Origin: Flavisolibacter tropicus
GTDB taxonomy: Bacteria > Bacteroidota > Bacteroidia > Chitinophagales > Chitinophagaceae
DNA: 64,000 nt
Direction: 5' to 3'
NCBI RefSeq assembly: GCF_001644645.1
Contig: NZ_CP011390.1
Location: 3,282,001 to 3,346,000, forward strand
Position numbers and translations under genes: made by a program. This document shows positions 1 to 8,110 of this stretch, piece after piece; the stretch's first letter is position 1, and every line of letters starts with the position of its first letter. Under the pieces are notes generated by a model, which saw only the letters and a program-made list of their open reading frames with translations, did no database searches and was not told the DNA's origin.

Positions 1-1054
1 TACCATCGAACGTACCATCAGACACCCACAGCTTACGCCCACTATTATCATTAGCTGAAAAATAAAGTGCATTGTTATACTCGGTCAACTGGCTGGGTGC
101 TGTTATTCCATCAAAATCAGTATTCCAACCAATATCCCTGACCAGGTAGGTACCTATATCTGTACCATCGCTCCGGAAAAGTTGAAAGCCGGTGTTCCAG
201 GTATACACAATAAAATAAGCCAGGTTGTTGGCTTCCATTAATTCAAAAATCCGGTAACCAATAAACGACTGTAAAAAGTCTTTGACCAATACAGTGCCGT
301 CTTCTGTACCGTCTGTTTTCCATAATTGATCATTTGTTCCATTGATGGTAACGGTAAAAAATACAACGCCATTTACATCCACAAATTGAGAAGGGTAGCC
401 AGAACTATTGGCGAAATTGATGTCTTTCAACAAATGCGTACCAGCTTCCGTTCCATCAGAGACCCACGGCTCCAAACCATAATCGCCTGTAGAAGCAGCG
501 AAAAAGAGTAGGCCATTAGCAGCAATAATATTAGCCCCTCCCGAACTGGCATCACCAAAGGGATTAATATCTTTTACCAGGTAGGTACCAGCAGTCGTTC
601 CATCACTTCGCCATAGCTCATTTCCATGAATACCATCATTGGAAAAAAAATAGCTGACATTATTGAGCACGGCAAAACTGTAGAAGGCATTGGCTGGATT
701 GTTTTCCGGAAAGCCATCAGATCTTGTATTAATATCCTTTGTAAGCTGGAAAGCCGACGATGCAGTTACTGGCAGTTTTGCTGCTTGAGCAGACTGGTTG
801 GAAAGCGTTTGGCCAGTGACTGAATAATTTGAAATTCTTTGGCCAGGAGCATGCCGGACAAACTGTTTCATGACAGTATCATACGAAACAGATGGCAGAT
901 CCCCTTTTTTCTGGTTATAGTAATTAAATAACTGTACATCTCTGCTGTTGACAGCAGGTGGCGGCAACTTTTTACCATACGGCAACTGCGCCATGGTTAC
1001 CGTTACAGATCCCAGTAGATAAAGCAACCAACAGGACAAACGTCTAGAGTTCAT
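1..1054 (-). CDS. Secreted ELWxxDGT-repeat protein, 3' end outside window
   Basis: The minus-strand frame is open from the ATG at 1054 to the left edge (about 351 codons), so the C-terminus is missing. Residues 1-22 form a signal peptide ending TMAQ. After a linker of about 100 residues come units of roughly 50-60 residues carrying ELWRSDGTTAGT, EPWVSDGTEAGT, QLWKTDGTEDGT, QLFRSDGTDIGT and KLWVSDGT. These define the ELWxxDGT repeat family, found mainly in secreted, probably beta-propeller-like proteins of Bacteroidota; no enzymatic activity is implied. A second ATG two codons upstream (1060) could also serve as start. No Shine-Dalgarno site is visible. A T9SS sorting domain would be expected beyond the edge but cannot be seen. 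The repeat identification is certain; the function is not known. Confidence 0.85.
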   Translation of the reverse strand, partial: MNSRRLSCWLLYLLGSVTVTMAQLPYGKKLPPPAVNSRDVQLFNYYNQKKGDLPSVSYDTVMKQFVRHAPGQRISNYSVTGQTLSNQSAQAAKLPVTASSAFQLTKDINTRSDGFPENNPANAFYSFAVLNNVSYFFSNDGIHGNELWRSDGTTAGTYLVKDINPFGDASSGGANIIAANGLLFFAASTGDYGLEPWVSDGTEAGTHLLKDINFANSSGYPSQFVDVNGVVFFTVTINGTNDQLWKTDGTEDGTVLVKDFLQSFIGYRIFELMEANNLAYFIVYTWNTGFQLFRSDGTDIGTYLVRDIGWNTDFDGITAPSQLTEYNNALYFSANDNSGRKLWVSDGTFDG

Positions 1055-1060
1055 AAACAT

Positions 1061-1350
1061 TATTTTGACATGAGGAAAAATGCAATGAAGGTTAGACTTA
1101 CAGGTGGCTTAGATAGAGTAAAGGCTAACTGCCTAGGTCTGAAACTACATTCGGGAGGCCATGGCGAAAAACCACAGTAACGTTAGAGCGAGCTAATAGC
1201 AAGTGCACTATTAAGTTACCACCTTTTTATGTGCAATACAATCAAACGGTTTAAAACCTTGCATTCTTATAAGAAAGGCTAACCGAAGGGAATTTGAAAT
1301 TTGAAATTTGAAATTTCTGTCCCTCTAAACTTCACAGGCCTTCTACAAAC
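1061..1350. other. Intergenic gap between divergent-side leader and efflux operon terminator
   Basis: Upstream region of the ELWxxDGT gene and downstream region of the efflux operon. No ORF or RNA is recognisable. It contains the short AATTTGA tandem repeat at 1291-1316. No convincing Bacteroidota promoter (TTTG, then TAnnTTTG) was found next to the ELWxxDGT start. Confidence 0.5.
1291..1316. repeat. 7-bp tandem repeat, AATTTGA type
   Basis: Three full AATTTGA units plus a partial fourth. Read on the other strand this is the CAAATTT/CAAATTC unit that also occurs at 10021-10041 and near 19800, so it belongs to the heptamer repeat family described for the rest of the window. Confidence 0.8.
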
Positions 1351-1381
1351 AAAAAGAGCTGGCATTACACCAGCTCTTTTT
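1351..1381 (-). terminator. Rho-independent terminator of the efflux operon
   Basis: A perfect 12-bp stem (1351-1362 with 1370-1381) closes a 7-nt loop. On the minus strand it ends in five T residues and lies 21 bp after the TolC-like stop codon. The stem is symmetrical with A/T tails on both sides, so it could also stop plus-strand transcription. Confidence 0.9.
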
Positions 1382-1401
1382 GTTTTTAGTTGTTTTCACT
1401 T

Positions 1402-2835
1402 TTACTGCCAACCACCACCTAGATCGCGGTAGATATTGACAACAGCATTTAACTGCGCTTTCTTCGTTTCTATCAATTCCAGTTTGGACTCTAATGCATC
1501 CCGCTGTGTCATTAACACCTCCAGGTAATCAGCCCGGGCATTATTGAACAACGTATTAGCGATATCAATCGACTTGGTAAGTGCATTCACTTCTCTGGAC
1601 TTCAGATCGTAGCTCTTTTCCAGGTTACTGATCCGGGAAAGCTGTGTAGACACTTCCAGGTAGCCATTCAAAATACTACGCTCATAGTTGTACATCGCCT
1701 GCACTTGTTTGGCACTCGCATTATTAAATTCTGCTTTGATCGCATTACGGTTAATCAACGGCCCTGCCAGGTCGCCTGCCAGGGAGTACAATAACGACTC
1801 TGGCATACGCATTAAATAGGTTGGCTTAAATGCCTGGAAACCTAATGCAGCTGAAATCTCTAACGAGGGATAAAATTCCGCACGTGCCACTTTCACATCC
1901 AGCTTGGCAGCCTCCAGCTCCAATTCCGCCTGGCGGATATCTGGTCTGTTAGCGAGCAACTGAGATGGAATACCTGCTTGTACGGTAGCCGGTACCAGGT
2001 TCAGGAAATTGCTTTTATCTCTTGGAATAGGTTGCGGATAGCGGGCCAACAGGAAGTTGATCTTGTTCTCCGTTTCCTTGATATCCTGCAGTATGCCATA
2101 CTCCATGCTTTGCGACTTCAATACTTCAGCCTCAAATTTCTGCACAGCAAGCTCTGTTACCCTTGTGGCCTCTTTCTGCACTTTCACCACTTCAAGGGCA
2201 TTTTGTTGCAGTGTAATGTTTTGCTTCACCATCTCCAACTGGTTATCCAGGGCCAGCAACTCATAATAAGAGTTAGCTACCTCTGCAATCAGGTTGGTGA
2301 TCACAAAGTTCTTGCCTTCCATAGTTGCCAGGTATCGGCTAATGGCGGCCTTCTTGGCGTTACGCAGCTTCTTCCAGATATCTACTTCCCATTTCGCATA
2401 GGCGGCAGCGGTATAGTCCGGTAAAGCCTCGGGCATTTCCACACCCGGCTTCATCTCTGTAGAGGCATCACCAGCACCCTGGCTGGTATACCTACCTACT
2501 TTTTCTACACCCATACCCAGCCTGGCCCCAACTGTTGGCAGTATGGCCCCATGCCGGAACCGGATATCATTCTTGGCTATTTCAATTTCCTGCAGTGTGA
2601 TCCGCAGCTCCTGGTTGTTTTTCAGCGCTGTATCAATCAGGCTAACCAGGTTTTTATCCGTGAAATAGTTTCGCCATTTTAGGGTGGCCATATTCACGGA
2701 GTCTTGTCCGCTACCAAAGCTTTCTGGTACGGCCTTATTTTCAGTGACCTGCGTAATGGCCGGCACCTTACAACTGGTCATAGCCAGTGTAACACCCAGC
2801 ACACCCAAGCCTATATATTGTTGGAGCTTATGCAT
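1402..2835 (-). CDS. TolC-family outer membrane efflux lipoprotein
   Basis: Outer-membrane channel of the tripartite RND pump encoded by this operon. The frame extends to 2865, but the ATG at 2835 is preferred: it gives 477 aa starting directly with a lipoprotein signal (LAMTSC, Cys at about residue 22) and overlaps the pump gene's stop by 8 bp, the usual sign of translational coupling. The body shows two outer membrane efflux protein repeats, alternating long amphipathic helices (for example around AVQKFEAEVLKSQ and the C-terminal QRDALESKLELIETKKAQL) with short barrel strands, and the NRPDIRQAE motif typical of NodT/OprM-type factors. Length fits the family. The substrate cannot be inferred. 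Confidence 0.95.
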   Translation of the reverse strand: MHKLQQYIGLGVLGVTLAMTSCKVPAITQVTENKAVPESFGSGQDSVNMATLKWRNYFTDKNLVSLIDTALKNNQELRITLQEIEIAKNDIRFRHGAILPTVGARLGMGVEKVGRYTSQGAGDASTEMKPGVEMPEALPDYTAAAYAKWEVDIWKKLRNAKKAAISRYLATMEGKNFVITNLIAEVANSYYELLALDNQLEMVKQNITLQQNALEVVKVQKEATRVTELAVQKFEAEVLKSQSMEYGILQDIKETENKINFLLARYPQPIPRDKSNFLNLVPATVQAGIPSQLLANRPDIRQAELELEAAKLDVKVARAEFYPSLEISAALGFQAFKPTYLMRMPESLLYSLAGDLAGPLINRNAIKAEFNNASAKQVQAMYNYERSILNGYLEVSTQLSRISNLEKSYDLKSREVNALTKSIDIANTLFNNARADYLEVLMTQRDALESKLELIETKKAQLNAVVNIYRDLGGGWQ

Positions 2836-5800
2836 ATTCCTCAATTTTTTCAGTGTGATGATCAATTTCTTCCGTTAATGGATTTTCTTCTTCGCCTTTT
2901 ACCAGTAAGCGTCGTTCAGCGATCTTACCAAATATGTAGTACAGACCGGGTATGATCACAACCCCGAAAACAGTACCGATCAACATACCTCCCGCCGATG
3001 CAGAACCAATAGTACGGTTACCAATAGCACCGGGACCAGAAGCGAACATCAACGGAATCAAACCAGCAATAAAGGCAAAAGAGGTCATCAAGATAGGACG
3101 GAAGCGGAGTACAGCCCCTTGTGTAGCTGCTTTCAACACCGACTCACCAGAGCGATGGCGTTGTACAGCAAACTCCACGATCAATACCGCGTTCTTTCCT
3201 AACAAACCAATCAACATTACCAGGGCCACCTGCGCATAGATGTTATTTTCCAGGCCCATTAGCTTTATGAAAAGGAAGGAGCCGAAAACCCCGGCAGGCA
3301 ATGAAAGAATAACCGCCAGCGGCAGAATAAAGCTTTCATACTGCGCGGCCAACAGCAGGTATACGAATACCAGGCACACCAGGAAGATGTAAATAGCTTC
3401 ATTACCACGTGCCACCTCGTCGGCGGAGATACCCGCCCAATCAATACCAAAACCTCTGGGCAAGCTTTTCTTAGCCACTTCGTTTACGGCCTGGATGGCA
3501 GAACCACTACTATAGCCCGGTGCCGACTGACCGCTGATCTCTGATGCATTGTACATGTTATGTCTTGTGATCTCTGATAAGCCATACACTTTTTCCATTT
3601 TCATAAAGGCGGAGAAAGGCACCATCTCATCATGATCGTTCTTCACATACAACTTCAGGATATCTTCCGGCATGGCGCGGTATTGCGGTAAGGCCTGCAC
3701 CATTACTTTATACTGACGACCGTATTTGATAAAGCTGGTCTCATAGTTACTACCCACCAACGTAGATAGTGTGTTCATAGCGTTTTCAATGGTCACTCCT
3801 TTTTGCTGGGCAATGTCATTATCTATCTGCAGCATGTACTGCGGATAGCTGGCGCTATAAAACGTAAACACCGATGATAGTTCAGGACGTTTGCTCAACT
3901 CCTTAACAAACTCATTGCTCACCGTTTCCATCTTTTTATAATCGCCTGTTCCCGACTTATCCAGTAAGCGTAACTCAAAACCACCGGCTGCACCATAACC
4001 AGGCACTGCAGGCGGCTGGAAGAATTCGATAGTAGCACCAGTGATATCTTTTGATTTTTCTTCCAGTTCTTCAATCACCTCCTGTGCCGAGTGCTTCCGC
4101 TCTTCCCAGCTTTTCAGGTTGATCAAGCAGGTTCCGGAGTTAGCGCCCGTTCCCTCTGTCAGGATCTCGTAACCAGCCAGCGAAGAAACCGATTGTACAT
4201 CTTCCATTTCTTCCGCGATCTTCTGCAGCTTTTCAGCTACCTGGTTGGTTCGTTCCAGCGATGAACCCGGAGGGGTTTGTATTACCGCATAGAACATACC
4301 CTGGTCTTCATTTGGAATAAAGCCAGAAGGAATATTATTATTCAGGAACCACGTGCCCGCACAGAATGCGATCAGCATGGCAAACGTCACCACTCTTCTG
4401 TTCACAATTCGGCGCAGTAAGCGCTGGTATCTACCAGTAAGCCTGTTGAAGCTCCTGTTGAATGCATCCAGGAATTTGTCCAGTCCCTTTTTCTTTTTGT
4501 GTTTACCATGCGTGTTCTTCAACATCATGGCACAAAGTGCTGGTGTAAGCGTTAAGGCTACCACACCAGAAAGGATAATGGATGTAGCCATGGTAATAGA
4601 GAACTGGCGGTAGAAGATACCCACTGGACCAGACATAAAGGCCACAGGAATAAACACCGCTGCCATCACCAACGTAATGGCTATGATCGCTCCACTGATC
4701 TCGTGCATGGCTTCCTGCGTGGCCTTCAATGGCGACAGGTGCTTGGTTTCCATCTTGGCATGCACCGCTTCAATTACCACAATGGCGTTATCTACCACAA
4801 TACCAATGGCCAACACCAAGGCGAAAAGCGTGATCAGGTTTAGCGTAATGCCAAAGAACTGCATGAACATAAAGGTTCCAATCAGCGATACCGGTACCGC
4901 AATAGCAGGTATCAGCGTAGACCGCCAGTCGCCCAGGAACAGGAACACAACCAAACCTACCAGGATAAAGGCTTCCACCAAGGTGTGAATTACCTTTTCT
5001 ATAGAAGCATCCAGGAACTTAGAAACGTCGTAACTGATCTCATAATCCACTCCTTTAGGGAAAGAGGTGGCTTTAATTTCCTTCAGCTTCGCTTTTACAT
5101 CTTTAATTACCTGACTGGCGTTACTACCGTACGATTGCTTTAATACAATGGCAGCCGATGATTTACCATTCAGTGTGGAATACAGATCGTACATCGAACT
5201 TCCAAACTCCACATCGGCTACATCTTTCAGGCGAAGCAATTCACCATTGGAGCTGGCGCGCAACACAATATTCTCGTACCCTTCCTTGGTACTAAAGCGG
5301 CCGGGATACTTTAATACATATTCAAATGCCTGTGAACGCTTTCCGGAGGCTTCACCCGTTTTACCAGGAGAAGCTTCCAGGCTTTGTTCATCCAGGGCTT
5401 TTAGCACTTCTTCTGCCGATATCTTATAGGCAAGCATACGGTCGGGCTTCAGCCAGACGCGCATCGCATACTCACGGTTACCCAGGATATCTGCAAAACC
5501 TACCCCATTTACCCGTTTCAACTCCGACAAGATGTTGATGTCCGCAAAGTTGAAAAGGAACTTCTGGTCCATGCTTGTATCCTTACTATACAAGTTGATA
5601 TACATAAGCATGTTCGATTCCTCGCGGGTGATCTTTACCCCTTCACGCACTACCAGTGGTGGCAGTTTATTAACTACAGATGCCACACGGTTCTGCACGT
5701 TTACGGAAGCCAGGTTGGGGTCAGTTCCCAGGTTAAATACTACCTGAATGGTAGCCTCACCATCGTTACCGGCATCGGAGGCCATGTATTTCATGCCGGG

Positions 5801-6016
5801 AATACCATTGATGGCTCTTTCGAGCGGAATAAGTACCGCCTTTGTCATCAATTCACCGTTGGCACCAGGATATTCGGCGGTAACGGTTACTTTAGGCGGC
5901 GATATAGAAGGGAACTGCGTGACCGGCAATGTCATAATGGCCAGCGCTCCCAAAAAGACAATAACGAGCGATATTACGATAGACAGGACGGGCCTGCGTA
6001 TGAACTTACTAAACAT
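2828..6016 (-). CDS. RND efflux pump inner membrane subunit (HAE1/AcrB type)
   Basis: Proton-driven inner-membrane transporter, 1062 aa, full length for the HAE1 family. It has the N-terminal MFSKFIRRPVLS start and first membrane helix, a large periplasmic loop, a helix 2-6 bundle with GDWRSTLIPAIAVPVSLIGT and IGIVVDNAIVVIE, a second periplasmic loop, and a second bundle with LLAAQYESFILPL and GLLGKNAVLIVEFA. In AcrB the proton-relay pair in helix 4 is DD; here it is DN, which I recall from other Bacteroidota pumps, so I do not read it as inactivation. It lies 26 bp after the adaptor gene and overlaps the channel gene by 8 bp. No regulator is adjacent. Substrate unknown. Confidence 0.97.
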   Translation of the reverse strand: MFSKFIRRPVLSIVISLVIVFLGALAIMTLPVTQFPSISPPKVTVTAEYPGANGELMTKAVLIPLERAINGIPGMKYMASDAGNDGEATIQVVFNLGTDPNLASVNVQNRVASVVNKLPPLVVREGVKITREESNMLMYINLYSKDTSMDQKFLFNFADINILSELKRVNGVGFADILGNREYAMRVWLKPDRMLAYKISAEEVLKALDEQSLEASPGKTGEASGKRSQAFEYVLKYPGRFSTKEGYENIVLRASSNGELLRLKDVADVEFGSSMYDLYSTLNGKSSAAIVLKQSYGSNASQVIKDVKAKLKEIKATSFPKGVDYEISYDVSKFLDASIEKVIHTLVEAFILVGLVVFLFLGDWRSTLIPAIAVPVSLIGTFMFMQFFGITLNLITLFALVLAIGIVVDNAIVVIEAVHAKMETKHLSPLKATQEAMHEISGAIIAITLVMAAVFIPVAFMSGPVGIFYRQFSITMATSIILSGVVALTLTPALCAMMLKNTHGKHKKKKGLDKFLDAFNRSFNRLTGRYQRLLRRIVNRRVVTFAMLIAFCAGTWFLNNNIPSGFIPNEDQGMFYAVIQTPPGSSLERTNQVAEKLQKIAEEMEDVQSVSSLAGYEILTEGTGANSGTCLINLKSWEERKHSAQEVIEELEEKSKDITGATIEFFQPPAVPGYGAAGGFELRLLDKSGTGDYKKMETVSNEFVKELSKRPELSSVFTFYSASYPQYMLQIDNDIAQQKGVTIENAMNTLSTLVGSNYETSFIKYGRQYKVMVQALPQYRAMPEDILKLYVKNDHDEMVPFSAFMKMEKVYGLSEITRHNMYNASEISGQSAPGYSSGSAIQAVNEVAKKSLPRGFGIDWAGISADEVARGNEAIYIFLVCLVFVYLLLAAQYESFILPLAVILSLPAGVFGSFLFIKLMGLENNIYAQVALVMLIGLLGKNAVLIVEFAVQRHRSGESVLKAATQGAVLRFRPILMTSFAFIAGLIPLMFASGPGAIGNRTIGSASAGGMLIGTVFGVVIIPGLYYIFGKIAERRLLVKGEEENPLTEEIDHHTEKIEEYA

Positions 6017-6042
6017 GGGTTGATTCTTTTAGAGGTGGACCA

Positions 6043-7125
6043 CTATTCTGTGTATAATTTCAGGCGGGCGATTACATCCTTTGGCGCTACAAATTCAGCC
6101 TGGATCTTGTCATCGTCCTTTACCTTCTGTACGCCTTCCAACAGGATCTGATCATTTTCGGAAAGGCCACCAGACACTACATACAAGTCAGGGATCGTAT
6201 TGCTGATGGTAATGTTTCTAGACTTCACCACCCCGCTCTTGTCTACTACAAACACATATTTCTTTTCCTGGATCTCGTAAGTAGCTTTTTGTGGAATGAT
6301 AATGGCGTTGTGGATAGGCACCGTCATCTGCACCTTGCCGGTTTCACCATGTTTCAGCAACTGGTCGGGATTTGGGAATTTAGCGCGGAAGGCAATGTTT
6401 CCTGTTTCACTATCAAACTCACCTTCAATGGTCTCTACTACGCCTTTATAGGGCAGTTGCTGGTTGTTGGCCAACAACAGGTGTACCTGGTTATTTACGC
6501 TTTCTTTCGCAACGGTTTTGAAATTGAGGTACTCAGGCTCCGATACATTGAAATAGGCAAACATCTGGCTGTTATCAGAAAGGCTGGTCAGCAGCTCTCC
6601 TTCATCAATCAGGCTTCCCAATTTCAAAGGAATGCGGTCAATAACGCCATCAAATGGTGCGCGGATCTCTGTAAAGGACAGGTGCAGTTTGGCCAGTGCA
6701 ACTTCTGCTCTTGCCTGATCCAGCTTGGCTTGTGCTACAGCCTGCTCATTTTTTGAAACAACGTTTTTATCGGCTAGCGTCTTAGCATTCTGCAATTCAA
6801 TTTCAGCTGCTTTTTCTTCGGCCTGCGCTTTTAGCAATTCAGCCTCATAAAGCTTTGGCATAATGCGGAACAAAAGCTGACCAGCTTTCACATATTGGCC
6901 TTCATCTACATAGATATTTTGCAAATAGCCCTTTTCCTGTGCACGCAGTTCAATGTTCCGGATAGATTTAATCTGCGAAACATATTCTTTAGCGAAGGAA
7001 GTATCAACTCTTAAAGGTGCCGTAACAACATACTTACTGGCTTCTTCCTTTACTTGTTTTTCGGATGTACAGCTTGAAAAGCACACAATGGCGCTCAAGC
7101 CCATAAGCAATAGACTTCTTTTCAT
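6043..7125 (-). CDS. RND efflux periplasmic adaptor (membrane fusion) lipoprotein
   Basis: First gene of the three-gene efflux operon; the AcrA-like adaptor joins the pump to the outer-membrane channel. 360 aa. The signal peptide ends in a lipobox (FSSC, Cys at about 19). The rest has the expected order: a lipoyl half-motif around GYLQNIYVDEGQYVKAGQLLF, an alpha-helical hairpin rich in AEL, KAQAEEK and LDQARAEVAL, the second lipoyl half (FTEIRAPFDGVIDRI), then beta-barrel and membrane-proximal domains. Length is typical. A 26-bp gap separates it from the pump gene, so co-transcription is very likely. Confidence 0.95.
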   Translation of the reverse strand: MKRSLLLMGLSAIVCFSSCTSEKQVKEEASKYVVTAPLRVDTSFAKEYVSQIKSIRNIELRAQEKGYLQNIYVDEGQYVKAGQLLFRIMPKLYEAELLKAQAEEKAAEIELQNAKTLADKNVVSKNEQAVAQAKLDQARAEVALAKLHLSFTEIRAPFDGVIDRIPLKLGSLIDEGELLTSLSDNSQMFAYFNVSEPEYLNFKTVAKESVNNQVHLLLANNQQLPYKGVVETIEGEFDSETGNIAFRAKFPNPDQLLKHGETGKVQMTVPIHNAIIIPQKATYEIQEKKYVFVVDKSGVVKSRNITISNTIPDLYVVSGGLSENDQILLEGVQKVKDDDKIQAEFVAPKDVIARLKLYTE

Positions 7126-7307
7126 GGTATTAAGTGGAAAATTATAAGATGGTGTATTCTGGAATCAACGATTCCCTGGAATGTGCAGAACTTCAACAGT
7201 TGCTAATGCACGGACAGACCTGCTATGCAGGTAGGAATATGGCTATACGCCTATATACCCACCTGGCATGTGTTTACATACCGCTGGCAACCGATGAACA
7301 AATGAAA

Positions 7308-7709
7308 TCAGACTCTTAAAACTCTTTGAACAATGTACTTAGGGGTACTGCTGAAGGCCACATGCCCATCAAAGGGAAGAGGGTCGGCCTGGCAGCCTGG
7401 CTGATACTGTAAAATGAATACGTAGGAAAAAGCTAAGATGTACCGGGCTTGTAAGAGGTGCTTCTTGATAAGATCCTCATGCCCTTCATCGTCATCTTCA
7501 ACACTGATAAGATGATCATTTTCTTCAGCCAAACCGCTGTTCTTAGTGATCATCCGCTCATGATCGGCCAGCAGGCTTTCAAGCTGCTGCGTTTTTCCAA
7601 TATGCTGCCAGTAGGAATGGTTGTAGCTATGCGCACTGGCGTGCGCATCATTATTTCCGCCTAGAAGGTGAAAACACAGGTACAGGAAAAATGCTACTAC
7701 AAACTTCAT
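7308..7709 (-). CDS. Small secreted or membrane-anchored protein of unknown function
   Basis: 133 aa. Residues 1-24 form a hydrophobic signal (MKFVVAFFLYLCFHLLGG, then DAHA). The middle is acidic and His-rich (SAHSYNHSYWQHIG, VEDDDEGHEDLIKK), and a second hydrophobic stretch lies near residues 88-105. I do not recognise the family. It lies 183 bp upstream of the efflux operon on the same strand, so it could be co-transcribed with it or be an independent gene; the His/Asp/Glu content would fit a metal-responsive role, which is only a guess. Codon use matches its neighbours, and an ATG start is present. Confidence 0.6.
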   Translation of the reverse strand: MKFVVAFFLYLCFHLLGGNNDAHASAHSYNHSYWQHIGKTQQLESLLADHERMITKNSGLAEENDHLISVEDDDEGHEDLIKKHLLQARYILAFSYVFILQYQPGCQADPLPFDGHVAFSSTPKYIVQRVLRV

Positions 7710-7853
7710 TTAGGGCCGTAAAAATAGTATATCAACCTAAAGAGTCGAAATCGGTTTGTGAAAATTCAGTGAAAGTGGGTTGGATGAAAGGCGAATAGGC
7801 AATCGCGTATGGTGAATGGGCAAAGGCGGGTGGTGGGTGGTGAGGGAAGCTGC

Positions 7854-8003
7854 GAGCTGCGAGCTGTGAGCTCCGAGCTGTGAGCTGTGAGCTGCGAGCT
7901 GTGAGAAGAGAAACGTCAAACGTGAAAGGGAAGCTGCACGCTACAAGCAAAACAGCCTCTTTATTGCGTGCAGCGTGAAGCGTACAGCGTGCAGCTTATT
8001 CAT
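7854..8003. repeat. Heptamer repeat block: GAGCTGY array plus AACGTGA pair and fold-back element
   Basis: 7854-7905 holds seven in-phase 7-bp units of GAGCT plus two variable bases (GC, GT or CC). It is followed by AACGTCA/AACGTGA units (7912-7925), then an inverted element (about 7930-8003) whose arms contain GCTGCACGCTAC and its imperfect complement around a loop with AACAGCCTC. The same arms and loop recur at 60301-60385. This block is unusual in lying between two divergent genes. Confidence 0.85.
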
Positions 8004-8064
8004 TACGTGAAATATAAATAGCTATTTAACAGGCAATTTTTTCGGAAGCCAAGGCGGATTGTTG

Positions 8065-8072
8065 CACCTTTG
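8065..8072 (+). promoter_or_regulatory. Possible Bacteroidota -7 element before the helicase gene
   Basis: CACCTTTG followed by CA, 39 bp before the helicase ATG, resembles the TAnnTTTGCA -7 box of Bacteroidota sigma factors. A T-run (8037-8042) sits at about the right distance for the -33 region, but no TTTG is present. Weak call. Confidence 0.35.
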
Positions 8073-8110
8073 CACACTTCCTTACAACCACCATTTGTAT
8101 TGCCAGACCT

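Noticed and set aside
2828..6016. Loss of the second Asp in the pump's proton-relay pair
   Set aside because: A DN pair at this place is, as far as I recall, common in Bacteroidota HAE1 pumps, and the rest of the protein is intact.
7134..7319. Plus-strand 61-codon frame upstream of the efflux operon
   Set aside because: It lies in the leader between two minus-strand genes, has no ribosome site, and its composition is not protein-like.
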